Assembly: GCA_003454835.1 (NCBI GenBank)
Contig: DMTA01000022.1
Location: forward strand, 1 to 5,039
Direction: 5' to 3'
DNA: 5,039 bases
From: Achromobacter sp.
GTDB taxonomy: Bacteria; Pseudomonadota; Gammaproteobacteria; Burkholderiales; Burkholderiaceae_B
A model generated the notes under the pieces. That model saw nothing but the letters and a program-made list of their open reading frames with translations, did not search any database and had not been told where the DNA came from. The position numbers and the translations under genes were made by a program. Of the stretch, positions 1 to 5,039 are shown in pieces; position 1 is the first letter of the stretch; every line of letters starts with the position of its first letter.

Positions 1-339
1 CAGCGGCAGCATCACGTTTTCCAGCGCAGTCAGGTTGGGCAGCAACTGGAATGACTGAAACACGAAGCCGACGTGATTGGCCCGCAGGCGCGCGCGTCCG
101 TCTTCGTCCAGGGCAAACAGGTCCTGGCCCGCTAGGTGTACGCTGCCCACGCTGGGAACATCCAGACCGGCCAGCAGTCCCAGCAAAGTCGACTTGCCCG
201 AGCCCGAGCTGCCCGTGATGGCCACGGCACTACCCGCCGCGACCGTAAAATCAATTCCTTCCAGGATAGAAAGCGATCCGCCAGCATCGGCCACCCGCTT
301 GCCCAGCCCTTTCACCACGATTGAGTTATTGCTATCCAT
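1..339 (-). CDS. ybbA: YbbA-type ABC transporter ATP-binding protein, N-terminal part (cut by window edge)
   Basis: Only the first 113 codons are in the window. The frame is open from ATG at 339 to the left edge. The Walker A motif GSSGSGKST lies at residues 43-51 and the Q-loop glutamine at about residue 95, in FVFQSFQLLPNLTALENV. The signature motif, Walker B and H-loop would lie outside the window. The Q-loop region resembles E. coli YbbA (FVFQSF) more than LolD (FIYQFH). The family belongs to the LolD/MacB-like group of ATPases, which work with a FtsX-like permease on envelope substrates; a YbbP-like permease gene is expected to follow off-window (inference). The divergent tesA neighbour supports YbbA, because the same pair occurs in E. 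coli. ATG 339 is the only ATG before an upstream stop in this frame. A GGGA about 10 nt before it is a modest ribosome site. GTG codons 8 or 9 are alternative starts but have no visible ribosome site. Confidence 0.88.
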   Translation of the reverse strand, partial: MDSNNSIVVKGLGKRVADAGGSLSILEGIDFTVAAGSAVAITGSSGSGKSTLLGLLAGLDVPSVGSVHLAGQDLFALDEDGRARLRANHVGFVFQSFQLLPNLTALENVMLPL

Positions 340-340
340 G
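337..340. other. Shared CATG: overlapping start codons of divergent ybbA and tesA
   Basis: The palindrome CATG contains the plus-strand ATG of tesA (338-340) and the minus-strand ATG of ybbA (339-337). The two coding regions therefore overlap by 2 bp head to head. Each gene's ribosome site and promoter must lie inside the opposite gene's coding sequence. Both starts are the natural choices: the tesA start opens directly into a signal peptide, and the ybbA start is the furthest-upstream ATG in its frame. Confidence 0.75.
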
Positions 341-985
341 CGCCTATTTTCCCGTCTGCTTCTTGTAACTGCCTTTGCGACCGCCGTGGCGGCGCCCGCC
401 CACGCTCAGACCGCCGCGGCGGCTCAGGGTTCCACGCCGCGCACCGTACTGGTGGTGGGCGACAGCCTGTCCGCCGAGTACGGCATCAAGCGCGGCACGG
501 GCTGGGTGCCCCTGCTGTCCGCAAGGATCTCCGAACAATACCCGAAGTTCCAGGTCGTCAATGCCAGCATAAGCGGCGACACGACCAGCGGCGGCGTTGC
601 CCGTCTGCCCGCCCTGCTGCGCCAGCACGCGCCGGCCGTCGTGGTGCTGGAGCTGGGTGCCAATGACGCCTTGCGCGGCCTGCCGCTGAACATGACCGAG
701 CAGAATCTGCGGAATATGGCCCAGGCGGCGCGCAAGGCCGATGCCGAGGTGCTGATCGTCGGGATGCAGATTCCGCCCAACTACGGCCGGGACTACGCTC
801 AGCGCTTTGCCGCCGTGTTTTCCAACGTCGCCAAAGACGAAAAAGCCCGGCTCGTGCCCTTCCTGATGGAAGGTATCGCAACGAACCGGGCGATGTTTCA
901 GGCTGACGGCATCCATCCTAACGAGGATGCCCAGCCTCAATTGCTGGACAACGTGTGGCCGACGCTGCGGCCCATGTTGAACTGA
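338..985 (+). CDS. tesA: TesA: periplasmic SGNH-family acyl-CoA thioesterase I / lysophospholipase L1 / arylesterase
   Basis: The product is 215 residues long. Residues 1-23 form a signal peptide: MRLFSR, a hydrophobic core, then AHA before the predicted cleavage at about residue 23/24, so the enzyme should be periplasmic. All four SGNH blocks are present: the nucleophile Ser43 in GDSLS (41-45), Gly80 in SISGDT, Asn109 in LGAND (106-110), and Asp190/His193 in ADGIHPN. Order and spacing match E. coli TesA, which hydrolyses acyl-CoA thioesters, lysophospholipids and aryl esters; the natural substrate is usually unclear. The frame stays open upstream to position 77, but that part lies antisense to ybbA and would bury the signal peptide, so ATG 338 is chosen. 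The ribosome site is weak (TTGAG about 12 nt upstream). The gene is divergent from ybbA and convergent with ppiD, 14 bp away. Confidence 0.93.
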   Translation: MRLFSRLLLVTAFATAVAAPAHAQTAAAAQGSTPRTVLVVGDSLSAEYGIKRGTGWVPLLSARISEQYPKFQVVNASISGDTTSGGVARLPALLRQHAPAVVVLELGANDALRGLPLNMTEQNLRNMAQAARKADAEVLIVGMQIPPNYGRDYAQRFAAVFSNVAKDEKARLVPFLMEGIATNRAMFQADGIHPNEDAQPQLLDNVWPTLRPMLN

Positions 986-996
986 CTACGACGTAG
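986..996. repeat. Small inverted repeat between convergent tesA and ppiD
   Basis: CTACG-A-CGTAG is a perfect 5-bp dyad around one base. It fills most of the 14-bp gap between the tesA stop (983-985) and the ppiD stop (1002-1000). The loop is too short and no T-run follows on either strand, so it is not an intrinsic terminator. I see no other terminator for either gene here. Confidence 0.4.
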
Positions 997-999
997 CGA

Positions 1000-2955
1000 T
1001 CAGCCCGCGGCCTGGGCCTGGTCGCCGCGGATGACATCCGCAGCGGCGGGCGTGACATTCACCTCGTATTGCTGACGCAGCATGCGGATCAAGGCCTCGT
1101 TTTCGGCTTGGCCCCATGCGCCCGACAGTTGCTGCGCCAGGCGCTCCAGGTCGGCGGGGTCGGACTGGCCGGCTTCCACCTTTTCCAGGCGCACCAGCAT
1201 GTAGTCCACGCCGGACTGCACGCCGGTGAAGGCCGGCAGCGTGGCCGACGGCAGGCGCATCACGGCATCCATCACCGGGCGCGACAGATCCTGCGGATTC
1301 TGGCGCGTCACGGTGATGGCCGGGCCGAAACCTTCCGTCGCGGCCGGATCGGCCTTGTTGGCAGCCAGGGCCGCTTCGCCAGCCTTCTTGGCGGCTTCGG
1401 CGGAACGCTCGTCCAGCAGCTTGGCGCGGATGACTTCGCTGACCTTATCCAGCGGCGGCACGTGGGCCGGCTCGACGGCGGCCACGCGCACGGCCAGCAT
1501 GGTGTCCGGCGCGAGTTCGATCACGCCGGAATTCTGCTTTTCGCGCAGCACGTCGGGCGAGAACAGCACCTGACGCACGCGCGGGTTGTCCAGCAGCGTG
1601 GCGTCGGGGCTGTCGGCGGCGGAGCCCGGGCCGGCCTTGTCGGCAGGCAGCAGGCCTTCGCGGGTGACGCCGGAAGCGGTACGAAGCTTCAGGCCGACGG
1701 CGTCGGCAGCCGGTTGCAGGCTGTCGCGCTGGTCATAGACCTGCTTGTTCAGCTGGCTGGCCATTTCGGAAAAGCGTTGCGCGGCGATCTGCTTGCGGAC
1801 CTCAGCGGTGATCTGGTCCTTGACCTCGGCCAGCGGCTTGACGGCGCCCGGGCTGATTTCAGTGACCTTGACGATGTGCAGGCCGAACGGGCTTTCGACC
1901 ACGCCGGAAACCTGGTTCTGGGCGAGGCCGAAGATGGCCTTGTCCAGCGGACCGGGCTGCGCACCCGGGGCAATCCAGCCCAGGTCGCCGCCCTTGGCGG
2001 CCGAGCCGGAATCCTGCGAGTTCTTGGCGGCCAATTCGGCGAACTTGGCGGGATCGGCAGCGGCCTGCTTGGCGATGTCTTCAGCCTTGGCGCGGGCGGC
2101 CTTGCGAGCGTCTTCGCCCGACGGCAGCTCGATGAAGATGTGGCTGGCGCGGCGGCGTTCGGGCTGACCGAAGCGGTTCTTGTTCTGTTCGTAATACGAA
2201 GCCAGGTCCTCGTCCTTGACCTGCACGCCTTGCGTGGCGGCGGCTTCGTCCAGCACCACGTATTGCACCTGCACCTGTTCCGGCACCTGCAGCTGCTGCT
2301 TGTTGGCGTCGTACCAGGCCTGGATGTCGGCCGGAGTGACGGTGACCTGCGAGCGGAAGTCGGCGGCGGAGAAGTTGCGCAGTTGCACGGTGCGGGCCTG
2401 GGTCAGCGCCGATTCAACGGCGGAGACCACTTCGGCCGGCGCGCGGGCCGATTGGCCGACGGGCTCGAGCACGCGGGCGATGGCCAGGTCACGGCGCAGG
2501 CCGGCTTCGAACGACGTCGGCGACATGCCCTGCGCGGCCAGCACCTGGCGATAGCGTTCGGGCGAGAAGCGGCCGTTGTCCTGGACTTCGGGGATGGCGG
2601 CGATCGTGTTGCGCAGCGTCTCGTCGGACACCGAGAAACGATTGTCGGCGGCAACGTTGGCGAGCAGGCGCTGGTTGATGAGCTGGTTCAGCAGGCCTTC
2701 GCGCAGCGCAGGCGTATCGATCACGGCAGGATCGAACTGTGCGCCCAAGCGCTGGCGGAACTGGTCGAGCTGGTTACGGTGCGCCTGATCAAACTCGGCG
2801 CGGGAAATCGGCTGGCCAGCCACCGTCGCCAGCTCGGGCTCCCGACTCATGAAGCTGTCATAGCCTTGAATCCCGACCAGAAAGAAGGAAGGCACGATCA
2901 AGATCAGCAGGATGAACTGCATCCAGCGCCGATGGCTGCGAATAAATTCGAACAT
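1000..2955 (-). CDS. ppiD: PpiD: membrane-anchored periplasmic folding factor with SurA-like N-domain and parvulin domain
   Basis: The product is 651 residues; E. coli PpiD has 623. The short basic N-terminus (MFEFIRSHRR) precedes one membrane helix at about residues 13-30, giving an N-in, C-out anchor. A SurA/PpiD-type chaperone region follows at about 38-180. A parvulin (PPIC) domain lies at about 268-366, with SHIFIE (271-276), SQDSGSA (313-319), GGDLGW (322-327) and PFGLHIVKV (356-364). His272 and His360 occupy the usual parvulin histidine positions. The remaining C-terminal region is PpiD-like, with an alanine-rich tail. PpiD-family proteins sit at the Sec translocon and assist newly exported periplasmic and outer-membrane proteins. 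The start is supported by an AGGGA ribosome site ending 4 nt before the ATG. In many Proteobacteria ppiD follows lon and hupB; here a divergent peptidase gene lies upstream instead. Confidence 0.93.
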   Translation of the reverse strand: MFEFIRSHRRWMQFILLILIVPSFFLVGIQGYDSFMSREPELATVAGQPISRAEFDQAHRNQLDQFRQRLGAQFDPAVIDTPALREGLLNQLINQRLLANVAADNRFSVSDETLRNTIAAIPEVQDNGRFSPERYRQVLAAQGMSPTSFEAGLRRDLAIARVLEPVGQSARAPAEVVSAVESALTQARTVQLRNFSAADFRSQVTVTPADIQAWYDANKQQLQVPEQVQVQYVVLDEAAATQGVQVKDEDLASYYEQNKNRFGQPERRRASHIFIELPSGEDARKAARAKAEDIAKQAAADPAKFAELAAKNSQDSGSAAKGGDLGWIAPGAQPGPLDKAIFGLAQNQVSGVVESPFGLHIVKVTEISPGAVKPLAEVKDQITAEVRKQIAAQRFSEMASQLNKQVYDQRDSLQPAADAVGLKLRTASGVTREGLLPADKAGPGSAADSPDATLLDNPRVRQVLFSPDVLREKQNSGVIELAPDTMLAVRVAAVEPAHVPPLDKVSEVIRAKLLDERSAEAAKKAGEAALAANKADPAATEGFGPAITVTRQNPQDLSRPVMDAVMRLPSATLPAFTGVQSGVDYMLVRLEKVEAGQSDPADLERLAQQLSGAWGQAENEALIRMLRQQYEVNVTPAAADVIRGDQAQAAG

Positions 2956-2959
2956 GGAA

Positions 2960-2964
2960 TCCCT
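2960..2964 (-). promoter_or_regulatory. Ribosome binding site of ppiD
   Basis: On the minus strand AGGGA ends 4 nt before ATG 2955-2953, a good Shine-Dalgarno match. It fixes the ppiD start, which also opens straight into the expected basic N-terminus and membrane anchor. Confidence 0.65.
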
Positions 2965-2975
2965 GTTGCCGCGCT

Positions 2976-2993
2976 CCGGGGGTAGACGCCCGG
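2976..2993 (-). repeat. GC-rich inverted repeat in the ppiD leader
   Basis: CCGGG (2976-2980) and CCCGG (2989-2993) form a 5-bp stem with an 8-nt loop, about 12 nt upstream of the ppiD ribosome site on the minus strand. It could fold in the leader mRNA. No T-run follows, so it is not a terminator. In DNA of this GC content such a stem can arise by chance. Confidence 0.3.
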
Positions 2994-3010
2994 GGCCGCA
3001 CGAAAACGCA

Positions 3011-3036
3011 TAAAAAAAGGCGAAGTCGATTCGCCT
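3011..3036 (-). terminator. Intrinsic (Rho-independent) terminator upstream of ppiD
   Basis: Read on the minus strand, AGGCGAA (3036-3030) and TTCGCCT (3024-3018) form a perfect 7-bp stem with a 5-nt loop, followed by a run of T through 3012. This is a classical intrinsic terminator pointing toward ppiD, whose ATG lies about 56 nt further on. The plus-strand side lacks a T-run, so it acts in one direction only. No minus-strand gene is visible upstream for it to end. It is either a leader attenuator of ppiD, the end of a short RNA, or a remnant of a lost upstream gene. Confidence 0.75.
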
Positions 3037-3047
3037 CTATTCCCATA

Positions 3048-3061
3048 CCGGTTCAAACCGG
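3048..3061. repeat. Perfect inverted repeat CCGGTT-CA-AACCGG
   Basis: Arms of 6 bp flank a 2-base centre; as RNA it would fold as a 5-bp stem with a tetraloop. It lies between the putative ppiD -10 element and the terminator, so it would sit in the first 20 or so bases of a ppiD leader transcript. It could instead be a protein-binding dyad. I tested it as a tRNA T-arm and the stem pairing fails. Confidence 0.4.
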
Positions 3062-3074
3062 GTTCAGCGGGCGG

Positions 3075-3083
3075 ATTTTACCA
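3075..3083 (-). promoter_or_regulatory. Probable extended -10 promoter element for ppiD
   Basis: The minus-strand reading of 3083-3075 is TGGTAAAAT, which fits the sigma-70 extended -10 pattern TGnTATAAT with one mismatch. No good -35 hexamer lies 16-18 bp upstream, as is common for extended -10 promoters. Transcription would begin near 3068, leaving a ppiD leader of about 110 nt that contains the 3048-3061 dyad and the terminator. It is one of the few AT-rich stretches in the intergenic region. Confidence 0.4.
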
Positions 3084-3092
3084 TTTCTCATT

Positions 3093-3127
3093 CATTGCGC
3101 GGCCATTGCGCCAACGACCGGGCAATG
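3093..3127. repeat. CATTGCGC direct repeat plus an inverted copy: possible operator
   Basis: CATTGCGC occurs at 3093-3100 and again at 3104-3111, exactly 11 bp apart, about one helical turn. The reverse complement of its core, GCAATG, follows at 3122-3127. The cluster lies just upstream of the putative ppiD -10 element, where a regulator could bind. No known operator is recognised and the motif is short, so this is suggestive only. Confidence 0.25.
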
Positions 3128-3141
3128 CGCGGCGTCGCGGC

Positions 3142-3161
3142 CCATCCGTCCCCACGGATGG
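3142..3161. repeat. Strong 8-bp hairpin, CCATCCGT / ACGGATGG, in the divergent region
   Basis: The arms CCATCCGT (3142-3149) and ACGGATGG (3154-3161) are perfect reverse complements around a CCCC loop. No T-run follows on either strand, so it is not an intrinsic terminator. It lies about 150 bp upstream of the peptidase start and could be an operator dyad or a structure in its leader mRNA. From about 3162 to 3290 I see only GC-rich DNA with no further convincing promoter or gene. Confidence 0.45.
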
Positions 3162-3291
3162 TGGGGGCCGTCAACCCGGGAATCCCCCATTACCGCTCCC
3201 GCGCGGCCCTCGTATCGTGGCCTTGGGGTTAGCCCGCAGGACGGGGCCGAACCCGCCGAGCCGGCGCCAAGCCGGTCCCCTTCCCGAGCGC

Positions 3292-3298
3292 AAAAAGG
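3292..3298 (+). promoter_or_regulatory. Ribosome binding site of the M20 peptidase gene
   Basis: AAAAAGG ends 9 nt before ATG 3308-3310. It favours this start over the in-frame ATGs at codons 4 and 10, which would lie further away. I could not identify a matching plus-strand promoter with confidence. Confidence 0.55.
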
Positions 3299-3307
3299 TC
3301 ACCCACG

Positions 3308-4633
3308 ATGCCGTTCATGCCTTCCCGCCTGCTGATGCTGAAATCCTGTGCCGCGCTGGCGTTTCTGGGCTGCGCCCATGCCGCGCAGGCCGCCCCGGTG
3401 GCCAATGTGCTGGATGCGGCCAAGGGCCAGCAGCAGGCCATGCTCGACACGATGCGCGATCTCGTCAATATCGAGTCGGGCAGCAAGGACGTCGAGGGCG
3501 TCGAACGCATCGCCGAACTGATCCGCGACCGGCTCAAGGCGCTTGGCGGCACCGTCGAGATCATTGCGCCCGCCGACGTCTTCCGGCTGGACGACACCCC
3601 CGAGAAGGTCGGGCCGATGGTCCACGCGGAATTCAAGGGCAGCGGCAGCAAGAAGATCATGCTGATCGCCCACATGGACACCGTGTACCGCAACGGCATG
3701 TTGAAGGACCAGCCATTCCGTATCGACGGCGACAAGGCCTATGGCCTGGGAATTGCCGACGACAAGCACGGCGTGGCGGCCATCCTGCACACCATCGCCC
3801 TACTGAAAACACTGAAGTTTGCCGACTACGGGACGCTGACAGTGCTTATCAACGGGGACGAAGAGATCAGCTCGCCGGGCGCCCGCAGCACCATCACCCG
3901 CCTGGGCGCCGACCAGGATGCAGTCTTTTCGTTCGAGGGCGGCGGCATGGAGCCGCGCCTGACGCTGGCCACCAGCGGCATTGGCGCCGCGTACCTGACC
4001 GTGCAGGGCAAGACCTCGCACGCGGGCGCCCGGCCGGAAGGCGGCGTCAATGCGCTCTACGAGCTGTCGCACCAGCTCCTGCAGCTGGACGATCTTTCCA
4101 AGCCCGACGAGGGGCTGAAGCTGAATTGGACCGTCGCCCAGGCGGGCACCAACCGCAACGTCATCCCCGGACAGGCCACCGCGCAGGGCGACGCCCGCGC
4201 GCTGCGGGTGTCCGACTTCGACGCCTTGGCGCGCACGCTGGAGGAACGCATCCAGAAGAAACTGCTGCCCGAGTCCAAGGTCAGCGTGAAGTTCGAGGTC
4301 CGCCGTCCGCCGTTGGAAGCGACTGCGGCGTCGCGCGCCTTGGCCCAACACGGCGTGAAGGTCTACCAGGAGATCGACCTGCCGCTGAAGGTGGTGGACC
4401 GGGCCAGCGGCGGCGGCACGGACGCAGCCTTCGCGGCGCTCAAGGCCCGCGGCCCCGTCATTGAGGGCATGGGACTGAGCGGATTCGGCGCGCATTCGAA
4501 TGACGCCGAGTACATCCTGATCGACAGCATCGTGCCGCGCCTGTATCTGGCCACGCGCATGATCATGGACGTGTCGCAGAACAAGGTATCCTTGCAACCT
4601 GTCTCAAAAGAACCCCAAAGCAGCACCAAATGA
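3308..4633 (+). CDS. Exported M20-family zinc carboxypeptidase (carboxypeptidase G2-like glutamate carboxypeptidase)
   Basis: The product is 441 residues. Residues 1-28 form a signal peptide with probable cleavage after AQA, implying a periplasmic enzyme. The sequence follows carboxypeptidase G2 (CPG2) of Pseudomonas along its length. The two-zinc site is complete: His122 in AHMDTVY, bridging Asp151 in GIADDKHG, catalytic Glu185 with ligand Glu186 in NGDEEIS, Glu210 in SFEGGG, and His396 in GFGAHSNDAEY. SHAGARPEGG (237-246) marks the inserted dimerisation domain, and Arg297 in DARALR matches a substrate-binding arginine region of CPG2. CPG2 removes C-terminal glutamate from folates and similar conjugates; the substrate here may be another N-acylated amino acid or peptide. 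The gene overlaps ugpQ by 4 nt (ATGA). A longer overlapping frame starting at 3106 is a compositional shadow without family motifs. Confidence 0.92.
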   Translation: MPFMPSRLLMLKSCAALAFLGCAHAAQAAPVANVLDAAKGQQQAMLDTMRDLVNIESGSKDVEGVERIAELIRDRLKALGGTVEIIAPADVFRLDDTPEKVGPMVHAEFKGSGSKKIMLIAHMDTVYRNGMLKDQPFRIDGDKAYGLGIADDKHGVAAILHTIALLKTLKFADYGTLTVLINGDEEISSPGARSTITRLGADQDAVFSFEGGGMEPRLTLATSGIGAAYLTVQGKTSHAGARPEGGVNALYELSHQLLQLDDLSKPDEGLKLNWTVAQAGTNRNVIPGQATAQGDARALRVSDFDALARTLEERIQKKLLPESKVSVKFEVRRPPLEATAASRALAQHGVKVYQEIDLPLKVVDRASGGGTDAAFAALKARGPVIEGMGLSGFGAHSNDAEYILIDSIVPRLYLATRMIMDVSQNKVSLQPVSKEPQSSTK

Positions 4634-5039
4634 CCGCAAACCTTCCCTCCTGGCCCTACTCCCGCCACATCGCGCACCGCGGCGGCGGCCGTCTGGCGCC
4701 GGAGAACACGCTGGCCGCCATGCGCGTCGGCGCCGAACACGGCTTCACGATGTTCGAATACGACGTGAAGCTCAGCAGCGACAACGTGCTGGTGCTGATG
4801 CACGACGACGATGTCGACCGCACCTCAAACGGCAAAGGCCCCGCTGCCGCCAAGACCTACGCCGAACTGGCCCAGCTTGACTTCGGCAGCTGGCATTCCG
4901 CGGCCTACGCCGGCGAACCGCTGCCCACCTTCGCGGCCGTCGCCCGCTACACGCTGGCCAACGGCATCGCCAGCGATGTCGAGATCAAGCCCTGCCCCGG
5001 CCGCGAAGCCGAAACGGGCCGTGCCGTCGCCCTGGCCGC
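4630..5039 (+). CDS. ugpQ: UgpQ-type cytosolic glycerophosphodiester phosphodiesterase, N-terminal part (cut by window edge)
   Basis: The first 136 codons are present; E. coli UgpQ has about 247 residues, so roughly half is missing. The sequence follows E. coli UgpQ from the start: WPYSRHIAHRGGG (8-20), APENTLAA (23-30), FEYDVKLSSD (42-51), MHDDDVDRTSNGKG (57-70), GEPLPTF (95-101) and VEIKP (117-121). The expected GDPD catalytic set is visible: His16/Arg17, metal ligands Glu43, Asp45 and Glu118, and His58. No signal peptide is seen, so it should act in the cytosol, splitting glycerophosphodiesters into glycerol 3-phosphate and an alcohol. The ATG overlaps the peptidase stop as ATGA. No clear Shine-Dalgarno precedes it, so translation is probably coupled to the upstream gene. 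No ugp transporter gene is visible before it. Confidence 0.92.
   Translation, partial: MTANLPSWPYSRHIAHRGGGRLAPENTLAAMRVGAEHGFTMFEYDVKLSSDNVLVLMHDDDVDRTSNGKGPAAAKTYAELAQLDFGSWHSAAYAGEPLPTFAAVARYTLANGIASDVEIKPCPGREAETGRAVALA

Noticed and set aside
77..337. In-frame 87-codon upstream extension of tesA
   Set aside because: This stretch lies antisense to the conserved ybbA Walker A and Q-loop coding region and would place the signal peptide in the middle of the protein. The true start is ATG 338.
344..940. A 198-codon minus-strand frame antisense to tesA
   Set aside because: No domain is recognisable, the composition is His/Gly/Arg-rich, and TesA on the plus strand carries all SGNH motifs. It is a shadow frame.
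1069..2985. A 638-codon open frame on the plus strand, antisense to almost all of ppiD
   Set aside because: The predicted protein is rich in Gly, His, Leu, Arg and Gln with no recognisable domain. Long antisense frames are expected opposite GC-rich genes because stop codons are rare in the mirrored frame. PpiD on the other strand has clear domain motifs, an anchor and a ribosome site.
2858..3046. A 62-codon minus-strand frame starting in the ppiD leader, considered as a leader peptide
   Set aside because: It has no good ribosome site, runs straight through the terminator and overlaps the ppiD start out of frame, unlike known attenuator leader peptides.
3037..3120. Possible tRNA gene, prompted by GGTTCAAACC and the downstream terminator
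   Set aside because: With TTCAAAC as the T-loop, the flanking stem mispairs (G opposite G). No acceptor stem, anticodon arm or 3' CCA is found on either strand.
3106..4464. A 452-codon plus-strand frame overlapping the M20 peptidase gene
   Set aside because: Its product is an Arg/Pro/Gly-rich low-complexity string without motifs, in another frame of the peptidase gene, which carries a full zinc site and a signal peptide. It is a composition artefact.
3800..4597. A 265-codon minus-strand frame antisense to the peptidase gene
   Set aside because: No recognisable domain; the composition is typical of an antisense shadow, and the plus-strand gene is clearly real.

Overview
The window looks like ordinary chromosome from a high-GC Betaproteobacterium. 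Burkholderiales, perhaps Alcaligenaceae (Bordetella/Achromobacter type), is my best guess. This rests on GC-rich third codon positions, alanine-rich proteins and the gene set, not on a marker gene, so genus-level placement is unsupported. There is no sign of a phage, transposon, CRISPR array, tRNA or rRNA gene. I recognise all five protein genes; two are cut by the window edges.

Layout. (1) Positions 1-339, minus strand: the N-terminal half of a YbbA-type ABC transporter ATPase, running off the left edge. (2) Positions 338-985, plus strand: tesA, a periplasmic SGNH-family thioesterase/esterase/lysophospholipase. The two genes are head to head and their ATG codons share one CATG palindrome, so there is no intergenic promoter space. 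(3) Positions 1000-2955, minus strand: ppiD, a membrane-anchored periplasmic SurA/parvulin-type folding factor, convergent with tesA across 14 bp. (4) Positions 2956-3307: a 352-bp divergent intergenic region. It holds a clear minus-strand intrinsic terminator, a probable extended -10 element for ppiD, several inverted repeats and short CATTGCGC repeats. (5) Positions 3308-4633, plus strand: an exported M20 zinc metallopeptidase closely resembling carboxypeptidase G2. (6) Position 4630 to the right edge, plus strand: the first 136 codons of ugpQ, a cytosolic glycerophosphodiester phosphodiesterase, joined to the peptidase by an ATGA stop/start overlap.

How the genes fit together. YbbA, TesA and PpiD all relate to the cell envelope: an ABC exporter ATPase, a periplasmic lipid/thioester hydrolase and a periplasmic chaperone. 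The ybbA/tesA head-to-head pair is a conserved arrangement, also found in Escherichia coli. The peptidase-ugpQ pair forms a separate plus-strand operon that could recover nutrients (glutamate from glutamyl conjugates, glycerol 3-phosphate from phospholipid head groups). That functional link is inference.

I do not see a convincing new biological system. The best leads are the shared CATG double start, the terminator lying between the putative ppiD promoter and ppiD, and a PpiD that keeps parvulin active-site histidines which E. coli PpiD appears to lack.
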